64,000 nucleotides of DNA from Sphingomonas sp. CL5.1 (GCF_013344685.1 NZ_CP050137.1:1678001-1742000), one strand, 5' to 3'. Counted from the stretch's first letter, positions 26,330-36,910 are shown. Notes: generated from the letters alone by a model not told the origin. Translations and numbers: made by a program.

Positions 26330-27313
26330 CTATTTCGCGCCCGCCTCCGCGATCGCCTCCTTCACCGCCGCGAGATAGCCGGCGGCGTCCTTGGCCGCGG
26401 AGGGGATCGCCTGGCGCAGGTTGACGAAGCCGTGGATGTTGCCCTTCGCCTCGCGGAACGTCACCGGCACGCCGGCCAGCGCCAGCGCTGCGGCATAGGC
26501 GCGGCCCTGGTCGCGGATCGGATCGAGGCTGGCGGTGACGATCACCGCCGGCGGCATGCCGGCAAGGTCGCCGGCCAGCGGCGAGCCGCGCACATGCGCC
26601 ACGTCCGCCGCATAATGGTCGGCGAACCAGATCATCCCGTCGCGGGTGAGCAGGAACCCTTCCGCGAATTGCTCGAACGAGGGATATTCCGTCGCCATGT
26701 CGGCCGCCGGATAGATCGGCGCCTGCACGATCACCGGCACCTTCGCCGGCGCGTCGCGCAGCGCCATCGCCGTCACGATCGTCAGGTTGCCCCCGGCGCT
26801 GTCGCCGGAGAGGACGAGGCCGGTCACGCCGCGCCCCAGCTCGCCGGGATTGCCCGCGACCCAGCGCGCGGCCGCCTCGCAATCGTCCGGCGCGGCGGGC
26901 CACGGCGCTTCCGGCGCGAGCCGATAGTCGATCGAGACCACTGGCAGGTCGAGCTGGCGCGCCATCTCGGCGGTGAAGCTGGCGTGGGTGTCGATATCGC
27001 CGATCACGAAGCCGCCGCCGTGATAGAACACCACCACCGGCCCCGGATCGCGGGTCGCGCGCGCGTCGAACAGCCGTGCCGGAATCGCGCCCGCCGGGCC
27101 GGGAATGGCGAAGTCCTTGATGACGGCCAGCTCGCCCACCGGCGGATCGGCAATGTCCTTCATCGCGGTATAGACGGCGCGGGCGTCGGCCGGCGGCTGC
27201 TCGTGCATCTTCGGGCCGGGCACGTTGTTGAGATAATCGAGAAAGGCGCGCACGTCGGGGCGGACATAGGGCGCGGCGTCGGCGGCGGGGCGGTCGATCA
27301 GCGTGTCGGTCAT
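26330..27313 (-). CDS. Alpha/beta hydrolase, hormone-sensitive-lipase-type esterase
   Basis: This 327-residue serine esterase belongs to the hormone-sensitive lipase (bacterial family IV) group. The oxyanion motif HGGGFV (encoded about 27015-27032), the nucleophile elbow GDSAGG, the acid in SLDPIRDQG and the histidine in KGNIHGF are all present. The N-terminal cap region (about residues 15-70) is of the usual length, and there is no signal peptide. The start at 27313 was taken because the protein-like sequence begins there; the much longer open frame upstream is antisense to korA. Likely substrates are short-chain acyl esters. Confidence 0.9.
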   Translation of the reverse strand: MTDTLIDRPAADAAPYVRPDVRAFLDYLNNVPGPKMHEQPPADARAVYTAMKDIADPPVGELAVIKDFAIPGPAGAIPARLFDARATRDPGPVVVFYHGGGFVIGDIDTHASFTAEMARQLDLPVVSIDYRLAPEAPWPAAPDDCEAAARWVAGNPGELGRGVTGLVLSGDSAGGNLTIVTAMALRDAPAKVPVIVQAPIYPAADMATEYPSFEQFAEGFLLTRDGMIWFADHYAADVAHVRGSPLAGDLAGMPPAVIVTASLDPIRDQGRAYAAALALAGVPVTFREAKGNIHGFVNLRQAIPSAAKDAAGYLAAVKEAIAEAGAK

Positions 27314-27490
27314 CGCGTCGTCTCTCCTCACGGGTTCGCTTTTGCTACCGATCCTGCCGCATAACGCCGGCCGCGTCCATCGCCCGCGAAAGCGCGGCTT
27401 GTCATGCGGCCATATCATTCTACGTTGGAACGTGGAGAGACGAGGGCGTAAGGCCCCCAAGACAACCGAAGTGCCACAGGAAATTGCCGC

Positions 27491-29359
27491 ATGGCGACCG
27501 CCGCCCATCAAGTGACCCCCGAGGAAGCATCCGCCCACCCGCCCGCCGAATCCGTCGTCGTCCGCTTCGCGGGCGATTCGGGCGACGGGATGCAGCTTAC
27601 CGGAGGGCAGTTCACGCTCTCGACCGCGCTCGCCGGCAACGATCTCGCCACCTTCCCCGATTTCCCGGCCGAGATCCGCGCGCCGCAGGGCACCTTGTTC
27701 GGCGTCTCGGCGTTCCAGATCAACTTCGGCTCCACCGAGATCGACACCGCCGGCGATGAGCCGGACGTGCTGGTGGCGATGAACCCGGCGGCGCTCAAGA
27801 CCAATCTCGCCTCGCTCAAGCGCGGCGGCCTCATCATCGCCGACGAGGGCGAGTTCAACGACCGCAACCTCGCCAAGGCCAGGTACGACGCCAACCCGCT
27901 GGAGGACGGCAGCCTCGCGCAATGGCAGTTGATGAAGCTCAACATCTCCCAGCTCACGCTCGACGCGGTGAAGCCGTTCGGGCTGGGCAACAAGGAGGCG
28001 CTGCGCTGCAAGAACATGTGGACGCTGGGGCTGGCGCTCTGGATGTTCGACCGCGACCGCGCGCCGCTGGTCGACTGGCTCAAGGCCAAGTTCGCCAAGG
28101 CGCCGACGCTGGCGGAGGCCAATATCGCCGCGCTCAACGCCGGCCATGCCTATGGCGAGACGGCGGAACTCGCCGGGCCGATGAAGCAGCATCATGTGCC
28201 CGCCGCCCCCGCCGAGCCGGGGCTGTATCGCACGATCACCGGGGCTGAATCGATCAGCCTCGGCCTCGTCGCGGGCGCGCAGCTTGCCGAATTGCCGATG
28301 TTCTTCGGCGGCTATCCGATCACGCCCGCCTCGGCGATCCTGCATCACCTGTCACGGCTGAAGGAGTTCGGCGTCACCACCTTCCAGGCGGAGGACGAGA
28401 TCGCCGCGGTCGCCAGCGCGATCGGCGCGTCCTATGCCGGCCAGCTCGGCGTGACCTCCTCGTCGGGTCCGGGCGTGGCGCTCAAGACCGAGGCGATCGG
28501 CCTCGCGATCATGACCGAGCTGCCGCTCGTCATCGTCAATTCGCAGCGCGGCGGCCCCTCGACCGGGCTGCCGACCAAGACCGAGCAGTCCGATCTCTAT
28601 CAGGCGGTCTATGGCCGCAACGGCGACGCGCCGATGCCGGTGATCGCGGCGCGCTCGGCCGCCGACTGCTTCGAGGTGGCGATCGAGGCGTGCCGCATCG
28701 CGACGCAATATATGACGCCGGTGATGCTGCTGACCGACGGCTATATCGCCAACGCCGCCGAGCCGTGGAAGGTGCCCGACACCAGCGCGCTCGAGCCTTT
28801 CCCGGTGACGTTCCTGAACGAAGCGCCGGCCGGGGGCTTCCTGCCCTACGCACGCGACGAAAAGGGCGCGCGGCCGTGGGTGAAGCCCGGCACGCCCGGC
28901 CTGCTCCACCGCATCGGCGGGATCGAGAAGGCCGCCGGCACCGGCAACATCGATTATTCGCCGTCGAACCACCAGTTGATGACCGATACGCGCCGCGACA
29001 AGGTGGCGGGGATCAAGGTGCCTGACCAGCAGGTCGAGGTCGGCGAGACTTCCGGCAAGCTCGCCGTGGTCGGCTGGGGCAGCACCTTCGGCCCGATCCA
29101 TCAGGCGGTGCGCCGCGCGCGTCGCAAGGGGCTGGACGTCGCGCATATCCACCTGCGGCATATATGGCCGATGCCGGCGAACCTCGGCGCGCTGCTCAAG
29201 GGCTATGAGCGCATCCTCGTGCCCGAGATGAACACCGGCCAGCTCAAGACCGTGCTGCGCGACCAGTTCCTTGTCGATGCGAAGCCGCTCAACAAGGTGT
29301 CCGGCCAGCCCTTCCGCATCGCCGAGATCGAGGCGGCGATCGAGCAGGCGCTGGGCTGA
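27491..29359 (+). CDS. korA: 2-oxoacid:ferredoxin oxidoreductase, fused gamma-alpha subunit (KorA-type)
   Basis: This subunit, with KorB, oxidatively decarboxylates a 2-oxoacid (probably 2-oxoglutarate) to the acyl-CoA with ferredoxin as acceptor. The 622-residue protein has the gamma domain first (VVRFAGDSGDGMQLTGGQF, about residues 23-41). The alpha pyrimidine-binding domain begins near residue 240 and carries MFFGGYPITPAS, TFQAEDEIAA and TSSSGPGVALKTEA; the C-terminal domain has VGWGSTFGPI. It lies 16 bp ahead of korB. No cysteine-rich ferredoxin domain is fused, which is normal for the two-subunit aerobic type. A sphingomonad may use it beside or in place of the 2-oxoglutarate dehydrogenase complex. 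Confidence 0.93.
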   Translation: MATAAHQVTPEEASAHPPAESVVVRFAGDSGDGMQLTGGQFTLSTALAGNDLATFPDFPAEIRAPQGTLFGVSAFQINFGSTEIDTAGDEPDVLVAMNPAALKTNLASLKRGGLIIADEGEFNDRNLAKARYDANPLEDGSLAQWQLMKLNISQLTLDAVKPFGLGNKEALRCKNMWTLGLALWMFDRDRAPLVDWLKAKFAKAPTLAEANIAALNAGHAYGETAELAGPMKQHHVPAAPAEPGLYRTITGAESISLGLVAGAQLAELPMFFGGYPITPASAILHHLSRLKEFGVTTFQAEDEIAAVASAIGASYAGQLGVTSSSGPGVALKTEAIGLAIMTELPLVIVNSQRGGPSTGLPTKTEQSDLYQAVYGRNGDAPMPVIAARSAADCFEVAIEACRIATQYMTPVMLLTDGYIANAAEPWKVPDTSALEPFPVTFLNEAPAGGFLPYARDEKGARPWVKPGTPGLLHRIGGIEKAAGTGNIDYSPSNHQLMTDTRRDKVAGIKVPDQQVEVGETSGKLAVVGWGSTFGPIHQAVRRARRKGLDVAHIHLRHIWPMPANLGALLKGYERILVPEMNTGQLKTVLRDQFLVDAKPLNKVSGQPFRIAEIEAAIEQALG

Positions 29360-29375
29360 GCGGGGAGACGAGACA

Positions 29376-30410
29376 ATGAACGAGATGACCACCATCGCCA
29401 AATCCTCCCCCAAGGACTGGGAGACGGATCAGGAAGTCCGCTGGTGCCCCGGCTGCGGCGACTATGCGATCCTCAAGGCGGTGCAGCGCACCCTGCCGGA
29501 GCTTGGCGCGCGGCCGGAGAACACCGTGTTCGTCAGCGGCATCGGCTGCTCCTCGCGCTTCCCTTATTATATGGAAACCTACGGCTTCCACACGATCCAC
29601 GGCCGCGCGCCGGCGATCGCGACGGGGGTGAAGCTCGCCAATCCGGGCCTCGATGTGTGGATCATCACCGGCGACGGCGACGCGCTGTCGATCGGCGGCA
29701 ACCACACGATGCACCTGATCCGGCGGAACCTCGATTGCCAGATCCTGCTGTTCAACAACGAGATCTACGGCCTCACCAAGGGGCAATATTCGCCGACCAG
29801 CCGGGTCGGCACGCAATCGCCCTCCACGCCGTTCGGCTCGGTCGACCGGCCGGCCAATCCCTGCGCCTTCGCGCTGGGCGCGGGCGCGCGCTTCGTCGGG
29901 CGCGGGATCGACGTGCACAAGAACCTGCCGACGGTGCTCAAGGCGGCCTATGCGCACAAGGGCACCGGCTTCGTCGAGATCTTCCAGAACTGCATCGTCT
30001 ATAACGACGACGTGTTCGCGCCGTTCACCGCCAAGCCCAACGCGGCGGCGAACCAGCTCTGGGTAGAGCATGGCAAGCCCCTGCTGTTCGAGAACGGCGC
30101 GAAGGGGCTGGCGATGGACCCCGACCGGCTGGTGCTCAAGGTGGTCGATGTCGCGGACGGCGACTGGCAGGCGGCGGGCGTGATCGTCCACGACCAGACC
30201 AATCGCGGCCTGGCGCATATGCTGGTCGAGATGCCGACGGGGGCTTTCCCCGTCGCGCTTGGCGTGATCTTCGACGATCCCGCGCCGACCTTCGAAAGCG
30301 CGGTCGTCGCGCAGAACGAGCGGGCCAGCGAGGGCAAGAGCGCCAATCTCCAGAAGCTGCTCTCCAAGGGCCAGACCTGGATGGTCGAGAAGGAGCCGAG
30401 GGCCGAATGA
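29376..30410 (+). CDS. korB: 2-oxoacid:ferredoxin oxidoreductase, beta subunit (KorB-type)
   Basis: This thiamine-diphosphate-binding subunit is the partner of KorA. The 344-residue protein has RWCPGCGDYAILKAV with the conserved cysteine pair, VSGIGCSSRFPYYM, HGRAPAIATGVKLANP, and the ThDP motif GDGDALSIGGNH followed by NNEIYGLTKGQYSPTS. The cluster-ligand cysteines of the beta subunit (C-P-G-C and the later cysteines, for example in FQNCIVYND) are present. The ATG at 29376 gives the right length; GGGGAGACGAGACA lies before it. The stop overlaps the next gene as ATGA. Confidence 0.93.
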   Translation: MNEMTTIAKSSPKDWETDQEVRWCPGCGDYAILKAVQRTLPELGARPENTVFVSGIGCSSRFPYYMETYGFHTIHGRAPAIATGVKLANPGLDVWIITGDGDALSIGGNHTMHLIRRNLDCQILLFNNEIYGLTKGQYSPTSRVGTQSPSTPFGSVDRPANPCAFALGAGARFVGRGIDVHKNLPTVLKAAYAHKGTGFVEIFQNCIVYNDDVFAPFTAKPNAAANQLWVEHGKPLLFENGAKGLAMDPDRLVLKVVDVADGDWQAAGVIVHDQTNRGLAHMLVEMPTGAFPVALGVIFDDPAPTFESAVVAQNERASEGKSANLQKLLSKGQTWMVEKEPRAE

Positions 30411-30841
30411 TGCTGGGCATGATTATCGCGGTGGCGCTTCAGGCCGCCGCTCCGGCCGCGCCGGCCGGCGCACAGGCGACGCCCGAGCAGCGCACGCGCC
30501 TCGCGCTCGCCGCGCGCGGCATGTCGCAGGCGGGCATCGACGCGATGATCGCGGCGGAGAAGAAGCACACGGCGACGCTCCGCGGCATCGCCGAGCGCGG
30601 CCAGGCGGCGGAGCAGAACCTGCGCGCCGCGCTAGCGAAGCGCCCGGTCGATGTGGAGGCATTCGTCGCCGCCAACACCGCGCGCGGCGAGGCGTCGTCG
30701 GCGCTTCAGCGCGAGGCGGTGATGGTGGCGAACGAGCAGATGCGCGCGCTGTCGCCGGCCGATCGCGTCGTGCTGTCGCAGATCGCGGCGTCGCCTTCGC
30801 AGCCGCCGCGCCAGCCCGCGAAGCCGCAGCCGAAACGGTGA
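30407..30841 (+). CDS. Small exported helical protein, function unknown
   Basis: This 144-residue protein has a short hydrophobic N-terminus (MMLGMIIAVALQAAAPAAP) that could be a signal peptide. An amphipathic alanine-rich helical body follows (about residues 25-120), then a proline/lysine tail. The pattern resembles the periplasmic Spy/CpxP/ZraP-like group (periplasmic heavy-metal-sensor-like proteins), but no LTxxQ motif is seen, so this is tentative. It starts within the korB stop (ATGA), an odd partner for a metabolic enzyme, and may simply be read through. A REP-like hairpin follows 10 bp after the stop. Confidence 0.6.
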   Translation: MMLGMIIAVALQAAAPAAPAGAQATPEQRTRLALAARGMSQAGIDAMIAAEKKHTATLRGIAERGQAAEQNLRAALAKRPVDVEAFVAANTARGEASSALQREAVMVANEQMRALSPADRVVLSQIAASPSQPPRQPAKPQPKR

Positions 30842-30850
30842 TCCGCTTCG

Positions 30851-30876
30851 CCGTTCCCGCCTATGCGGGAATGACG
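30851..30876. repeat. REP-like hairpin after the kor operon
   Basis: The palindrome CGTTCCCGC, loop CTAT, GCGGGAATG, belongs to the common TTCCCGC...GCGGGAATGACG type of extragenic repeat. Its position just after the last kor-operon gene suggests it could also end transcription or protect the 3' end of the mRNA. Confidence 0.55.
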
Positions 30877-30995
30877 AAGATGGTTCTGACCGGAGGGCGA
30901 GCGAGCTCGATTCGGCGCAACATGCTCCGACGCGTTCGTTCACGCGCGCGCTTTCGCCCTTCCGCTCGCGCCGTCGGCCGTGCAAAGCCGCGCGG

Positions 30996-32219
30996 GTGAA
31001 TCGACCGGGAGTTAACGAAGCGCGGCGCGCGGGCGGCCGTCTGGCGCATGTCGCCGCGCCATTGTTCCACCGCATCCTCGACCGGATCGACGCGGGGCTG
31101 GCCATCGGCGCGATCGAGACGACGCTGCCGGATGGCACGCGCCGCCTGCTCGGCGGGCGGGTCGACGGGCCGCTGGCGATCGTCGCGATCCGTCGCTGGC
31201 GCGCGCTGCGGCGGCTGGTGCTCGCCGGCTCGATCGGCTGGTACGAGGGCTGGGCGGCGGGCGACTGGTCCAGCCCCGATCCGGTGCCGCTGTTCGACCT
31301 GTTCATGCGCAATCGCGTCACGCTGGGCGAAGTGGCGCGGGCCAAGAGCGGCGCGCGGCTCGCCGGGCGGCTGCTCCACGCGCTGCGCCGCAACGACCGC
31401 GCGGGAGCGAAGCGCAACATCGCCGCGCATTACGACCTCGGCAACGACTTCTACGCCGAATGGCTCGATCCGACGCTGACCTATTCGAGCGCGATCTTCG
31501 CCCCCGGCGACACGCTGGAACAGGCGCAGCGCCGCAAGCTCGCCGCGATCCTGTCGCGCACCGGCGCGGGGGCGGGCGACACATTGCTGGAGATCGGCTG
31601 CGGCTGGGGCAGCTTCGCGCTGGCGGCGGCGGAGGCGGGGGCGGACGTCCATGCGATCACCCTGTCGGCTGAGCAGAAGGCGGTGGTGGAACGCCGCGCG
31701 GCGGGGCTGCCCGTCACCGTCACGCTCACCGATTATCGCGATGTGACGGGCACGTACGACGCGGTGGCCAGCATCGAGATGGTGGAGGCGGTGGGGCAGG
31801 AATATTGGCCCGACTATCTCGCCGCGATCGCCCGTGCGCTGAAACCGGGCGGGCGGGCCGCGATCCAGCTCATCTCCATCGCCGACGATATCTGGGACGG
31901 CTATGCCCGCAACGTGGATTTCATCCAGCGCTATATATTCCCCGGCGGGCTGCTGATCTCCGAAAGCCGCTTCCGCGCGCTGGCGGAGAATGCCGGGCTG
32001 GCGTGGCACGACCGCAGCGGCTTCGGTCTCGACTATGCCGAGACGCTGCGGCTGTGGCGCGGGCGGTTCGACGCGGCGGTGGCGGAAAAGCGGCTGCCGG
32101 CGCGCTTCGATCAGAAATTCATCGACTTGTGGCGCTATTATCTGATGTATTGCGAGGGGGGCTTCCGCGGCGGGGGAATCGACGTCGCGCAGGTCACGCT
32201 GGTCAGGCAATCGGAATAG
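30996..32219 (+). CDS. cfa: Cyclopropane-fatty-acyl-phospholipid synthase family methyltransferase
   Basis: The enzyme adds a methylene group from SAM across the double bond of membrane-lipid acyl chains, usually in stationary phase or stress. The 407-residue protein has an N-terminal lipid-binding domain, then AHYDLGNDFYAEWLDPTLTYSSAIF, the SAM motif LLEIGCGWGSFALAAAE, SIEMVEAVGQEYW and FIQRYIFPGGLL, all hallmarks of the CFA synthase group. GTG at 30996 is the most upstream start that keeps the N-terminal domain; no in-frame ATG precedes the conserved core. The 154-bp gap upstream holds only a REP-like hairpin. The serine hydrolase follows after 12 bp. Confidence 0.9.
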   Translation: MNRPGVNEARRAGGRLAHVAAPLFHRILDRIDAGLAIGAIETTLPDGTRRLLGGRVDGPLAIVAIRRWRALRRLVLAGSIGWYEGWAAGDWSSPDPVPLFDLFMRNRVTLGEVARAKSGARLAGRLLHALRRNDRAGAKRNIAAHYDLGNDFYAEWLDPTLTYSSAIFAPGDTLEQAQRRKLAAILSRTGAGAGDTLLEIGCGWGSFALAAAEAGADVHAITLSAEQKAVVERRAAGLPVTVTLTDYRDVTGTYDAVASIEMVEAVGQEYWPDYLAAIARALKPGGRAAIQLISIADDIWDGYARNVDFIQRYIFPGGLLISESRFRALAENAGLAWHDRSGFGLDYAETLRLWRGRFDAAVAEKRLPARFDQKFIDLWRYYLMYCEGGFRGGGIDVAQVTLVRQSE

Positions 32220-32231
32220 GGAGCAGGGGAC

Positions 32232-33458
32232 ATGCGCTGGACGGGTCTGATCGCGGCGGCATTGCTGGCGGGCACGGCGACGGCGCAGAGCGCGCCGCAG
32301 ACCAACGCCCCGCCCGCGCCGGTCAATGCCGGCGTCGCGATCACCGACCAGAACCGCGCGCACCTGCAACAGATCGGCGCGGAGATATTGTTCTGGTCGC
32401 AGGCGCAGCGCGACGAGAATTTCCCGCACATGGAGAAATTGTTCCCCGGCCATGTGGTGAGCGCGGGAAGGAAGGTGCTCGCGCTCCCGCCCGGCCCGCC
32501 GCTGCCGATCCCGGCGACCGAGGTGGACGCGTTCATGCGCGACCAGAACGTCGCCGGGCTGATCGTGGTGCAGGCGGGCACGGTGCGGTTGGAACGCTAT
32601 GCGCGCGGGTTGACGCGCGAGGGGCGGTGGACGAGCTTTTCGGTGGCCAAATCCTTCACCTCGACGCTTGTCGGTGCGGCGATCCGCGACGGCTTCATCA
32701 AGTCGGTCGAGGAGCCGGTGACGAAATACATCCCGGACCTCGCCGGCAGCGCCTATGACGGCGTGACGATCGCGCAATTGCTGACGATGACATCGGGCGT
32801 GAAGTGGAACGAGGATTATACCGATCCGAAATCCGATGTCGCGCGGATGTTCTCGATCCCGGTGCCACCGGGAATGGACGCCACCGTCGCCTATATGCGC
32901 ACCCTGCCGCGCGAAGCGGCGCCGGGCAGCAAATGGGTGTACAAGACCGGTGAGACCAACCTGATCGGCGTGCTGGTCGGCAATGCGGTGAAGATGCCGC
33001 TCGCCACCTATCTCAGCGAGCGGGTGTGGAAGCGCTACGGCATGGAGCGCGATGCGTTCTGGATGACCGACGCCACAGGGCGCGAGGTCGGGGGCTGCTG
33101 CCTCTCCGTCTCGTTGCGCGATTATGCGCGGATGGGGCAACTGGCGATGGAGGGCGGCGCGGGCATCGTCGCGCCGGGCTGGTTCGCCGAGGCGACGCGC
33201 GCGCATGCCGATACCGGGCGCGGACCCGGCTTCGGCTATGGCTATCAATGGTGGACCTATCCGAAAGGCCGCTTCGGCGGGGTTGGCATCTTTGGCCAGA
33301 GCATCACCGTCGATCCCGCCAGCAAGACGGTGATCGCGATCGTCAGCGCGTGGCCGAAGGCGACCGACGATCGTTTCTCACAGGCGCGGCTGGCGTTTGT
33401 CGACCGGCTGTTCGCGACGGCGAAGGCGCCATTGACGAGACATCCGCAGCGGTGGTGA
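32232..33458 (+). CDS. Serine hydrolase, beta-lactamase/6-aminohexanoate-dimer-hydrolase-like
   Basis: This 408-residue protein has a signal peptide (MRWTGLIAAALLAGTATAQS). The penicillin-binding/class-C beta-lactamase fold follows: the nucleophile motif SVAK is at residues 137-140, the second-motif tyrosine in YKTGETN, and a C-terminal GVGIFGQS segment stands in for the KTG strand. The WTSFSVAKSFTS and LTMTSGVKWNEDY segments match the NylB-like subgroup (6-aminohexanoate-dimer hydrolase, EstB esterases). It may hydrolyse esters or amides in the periplasm; beta-lactam resistance is not implied. It sits 12 bp behind cfa, probably in one transcript. Confidence 0.87.
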   Translation: MRWTGLIAAALLAGTATAQSAPQTNAPPAPVNAGVAITDQNRAHLQQIGAEILFWSQAQRDENFPHMEKLFPGHVVSAGRKVLALPPGPPLPIPATEVDAFMRDQNVAGLIVVQAGTVRLERYARGLTREGRWTSFSVAKSFTSTLVGAAIRDGFIKSVEEPVTKYIPDLAGSAYDGVTIAQLLTMTSGVKWNEDYTDPKSDVARMFSIPVPPGMDATVAYMRTLPREAAPGSKWVYKTGETNLIGVLVGNAVKMPLATYLSERVWKRYGMERDAFWMTDATGREVGGCCLSVSLRDYARMGQLAMEGGAGIVAPGWFAEATRAHADTGRGPGFGYGYQWWTYPKGRFGGVGIFGQSITVDPASKTVIAIVSAWPKATDDRFSQARLAFVDRLFATAKAPLTRHPQRW

Positions 33459-33470
33459 ATTATGATCGTG

Positions 33471-33503
33471 AGATTAAATATAGATTAAAGAAAGATTAAA
33501 CAA
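33471..33503. repeat. Three 11-bp-phased AGATTAA repeats
   Basis: The heptamer AGATTAA occurs three times with starts at 33471, 33482 and 33493, exactly 11 bp apart, so all copies face one side of the helix. This is in a 233-bp AT-rich gap between the serine hydrolase and the PEP-CTERM gene and looks like a binding site for an oligomeric regulator. The same gap holds a near-match to a sigma-54 promoter (33576-33592, with the -12 GC changed to GG). Confidence 0.5.
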
Positions 33504-33691
33504 AACAGACTTTGATCTGACCATTTAACCGCGAACATCCGGCACGAAGAAGATTCGTTCTTAATCGGGGCAATATTGGCGCGTAAATTGGTTGTGCGAG
33601 GATAACGGCGTGTTAACCTAATTCCAGCGCAGCCTAAGAGTCGTGGGCAACATGCGCATGTCTGTCAATTTCGGTCATGTGGAGATGTTGT

Positions 33692-34426
33692 ATGCACATA
33701 AGGCACGTTCTGGCGACGCTTGGCGCACTTGCGCTCGGCCCCGCTGCCCATGCCGCCGCGATCGCGGATTTCGAGTTGAACGGCACGCTCAACAATAGTG
33801 CGGGCGGAAGCGTCGCGCTGGTCAACAATGGCGGCGCACTCGGCGCGTCCGGCATCACTTTCGGGCTGAATCAAGGGCCGACGATCACCGGGCTGGGCGC
33901 GCTTTCGGCCTATACGATCGACGTGGGCTTCACGCTCGACAGCCTCAACGGGCCGCGCGGCAATGGCTATGTCAAGCTCATCGATTTCAGCAATCTGACC
34001 AGCGATTCAGGATATTACAGCTATTATGGCCACCTCAACGCCTATCCGTTGAGCGATTCGACCAACGCGGTCTTCACGGCGGATTCGCCGGTCCGGCTGA
34101 CCCTGTCGCGCGATAGCGCGGGGCTCATCACCGCCTATATCGACGGCACTCAGATTTATGCCCAAAGCGACAGCACGAACCAAAGCAAGACGCTGATCGA
34201 CGGGCTGAACCCGCTGACGTTCTTCACCGACGATACCGTGACCGCCTCCGGGGAAGCCTCGTCCGGGTTCGTCGACTATATCCGCATTTTCGACAGCGCG
34301 ATCACGCCCGGCCAGGCGAACCCGGTCGGCGTGCCGGAGCCTTCGACCTGGGCGATGATGATCGTGGGATTCGGGCTTGTCGCCGCCGCCGCCCGGCGTC
34401 GCAAGGCGATTCCCCGCCCGGCCTGA
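33692..34426 (+). CDS. PEPxxWA-CTERM sorting-domain exported protein
   Basis: This 244-residue protein has a signal peptide (MHIRHVLATLGALALGPAAHA) and a beta-rich concanavalin/LamG-like body. It ends in a C-terminal sorting signal: VPEPSTWAMM, a hydrophobic helix (IVGFGLVAAAA) and a basic RRRK end. That tripartite tail is processed by exosortase in bacteria that export biofilm or exopolysaccharide proteins. GGAG at 33681-33684 lies 7 bases before the ATG at 33692, so this start was preferred to the in-frame ATG at 33677. The gene lies behind a long AT-rich regulatory region. The exosortase (epsH/xrtA) is not in the window. The function is probably cell-surface or matrix related. Confidence 0.85.
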   Translation: MHIRHVLATLGALALGPAAHAAAIADFELNGTLNNSAGGSVALVNNGGALGASGITFGLNQGPTITGLGALSAYTIDVGFTLDSLNGPRGNGYVKLIDFSNLTSDSGYYSYYGHLNAYPLSDSTNAVFTADSPVRLTLSRDSAGLITAYIDGTQIYAQSDSTNQSKTLIDGLNPLTFFTDDTVTASGEASSGFVDYIRIFDSAITPGQANPVGVPEPSTWAMMIVGFGLVAAAARRRKAIPRPA

Positions 34427-34437
34427 GATCGATCGTC

Positions 34438-34467
34438 GCGCCGCCCGTCACCGCGACGGGGCGGCGC
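34438..34467. terminator. Hairpin terminator between the PEP-CTERM gene and obgE
   Basis: A 12-bp stem, GCGCCGCCCGTC paired with GACGGGGCGGCGC (one bulged G), with a loop of about five bases sits between two convergent genes. On the plus strand it is followed by GGCTTTCGTTT, giving a modest T-tract, so it probably ends PEP-CTERM gene transcription and may also stop the obgE transcript. Confidence 0.65.
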
Positions 34468-34476
34468 GGCTTTCGT

Positions 34477-36118
<1,642 letters not shown>

Positions 36119-36178
36119 GGAATGGCTGTCGGCGCTTTATGGCGGAAATTCAATCGTCGAGTTGGTTCAACCCCTTCG

Positions 36179-36231
36179 CCGTTCGCCCTTAGCCTGTCGA
36201 AGGGCTGCTTCGGCGGGCGCAGGACGAACGG
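36179..36231. repeat. REP-like palindrome upstream of tetR
   Basis: The outer arms CCGTTCG (36179-36185) and CGAACGG (36225-36231) enclose an inner hairpin GCCCTT...AAGGGC around AGCCTGTCG. The CCTGTCGAAGG core is typical of a repeat family scattered between genes in sphingomonads. It fills the gap between the GNAT gene and the tetR start. Confidence 0.6.
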
Positions 36232-36255
36232 CCAAGGTGACGCGGTCGATGAGCG

Positions 36256-36801
36256 TCATGCCGCGATCGGAAGCGGATTCATGTCTCCCTCGTCTTCCAG
36301 ATCGAGCGCCAGCACCGCGCAATCGACCTCGCCGCGGTGCGCCAGCGAATAATGCGGTTCGCGCCGCACTTCGCGGAAGCCCAGCTTGGTCAGCACCTTG
36401 CGCGAGGCGGCGTTGTCGAGGTGATGGCTCGCCTCGATCCGCTTGACGCCCAGCGCGTGCCGCGCCTGCTCGATCACGATCCGCGCCGCCTCGGTGGCAT
36501 AGCCGCGCCCCCAGGCGTCGGGGGTCAGCCAATAGCCAAGCTCGTGGACGCCGTCCTCGCGACGCAGCCCGATGCTGCCGATCAGACGCGGATAGTCGCC
36601 CTCATGCGCGAGGATCGCGAAGCGCGGCTCGGCCGCTCCGCGCGGCAACGTCAGGAACGCTTCCGCATCACCCTTCGCGTAGGGCCATGGCATGCGGGCG
36701 AGCCTCGTCGCGACCGCCTCATGCGCGATCGCCTGCGTCAGTCTCTCGGCATCTTCGGGCCACCACGGCCGCAACGTCAATCTCTTCGTCCGCGCGAACA
36801 T
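36256..36801 (-). CDS. GNAT family N-acetyltransferase
   Basis: This 181-residue acetyltransferase is of the RimJ/RimL type. It starts with TKRLTLRPWWPEDAERLTQA, has GSIGLRREDGVHELGYWL in the middle, the acetyl-CoA loop WGRGYATEAARIVIEQA, then the LDNAASRKVLTKLGF segment common to protein N-terminal or Ser/Ala acetylating enzymes. It lies between rpmA and tetR-obgE on the same strand, where GNAT genes are often found in alphaproteobacteria. The acceptor is unknown; a ribosomal protein or an amino compound is possible. Confidence 0.87.
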   Translation of the reverse strand: MFARTKRLTLRPWWPEDAERLTQAIAHEAVATRLARMPWPYAKGDAEAFLTLPRGAAEPRFAILAHEGDYPRLIGSIGLRREDGVHELGYWLTPDAWGRGYATEAARIVIEQARHALGVKRIEASHHLDNAASRKVLTKLGFREVRREPHYSLAHRGEVDCAVLALDLEDEGDMNPLPIAA

Positions 36802-36879
36802 CTGTCGCTCTCCTCACCTGTTCGCGCCGCTACGCCGCCATCATGACGGCCAAGCGACACAAGGGTTCCAGGGAGCACG

Positions 36880-36910
36880 AAAAAAGGGAGCCGGGGCGGA
36901 CCCGTCTCCC
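36880..36910 (-). terminator. Intrinsic terminator of the rplU-rpmA operon
   Basis: Read on the minus strand, a stem of GGGAG + CGGG pairs with CCCG + CTCCC round a 5-base loop, with one mismatch, and is followed by six T residues. A second hairpin, GGGCAACC with loop CGGCT and GGTTGCCC (36956-36976), sits just after the rpmA stop without a T-run. Confidence 0.8.

Noticed and set aside
30861..33248. Minus-strand open frame of about 795 aa opposite cfa and the serine hydrolase
   Set aside because: Two clear genes with catalytic motifs lie on the plus strand in this interval; the opposite frame is low-complexity shadow.
33576..33592. Sigma-54 promoter before the PEP-CTERM gene
   Set aside because: The -24 GG is present but the invariant -12 GC is GG. 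It is noted only as a near-match and not called as a feature.
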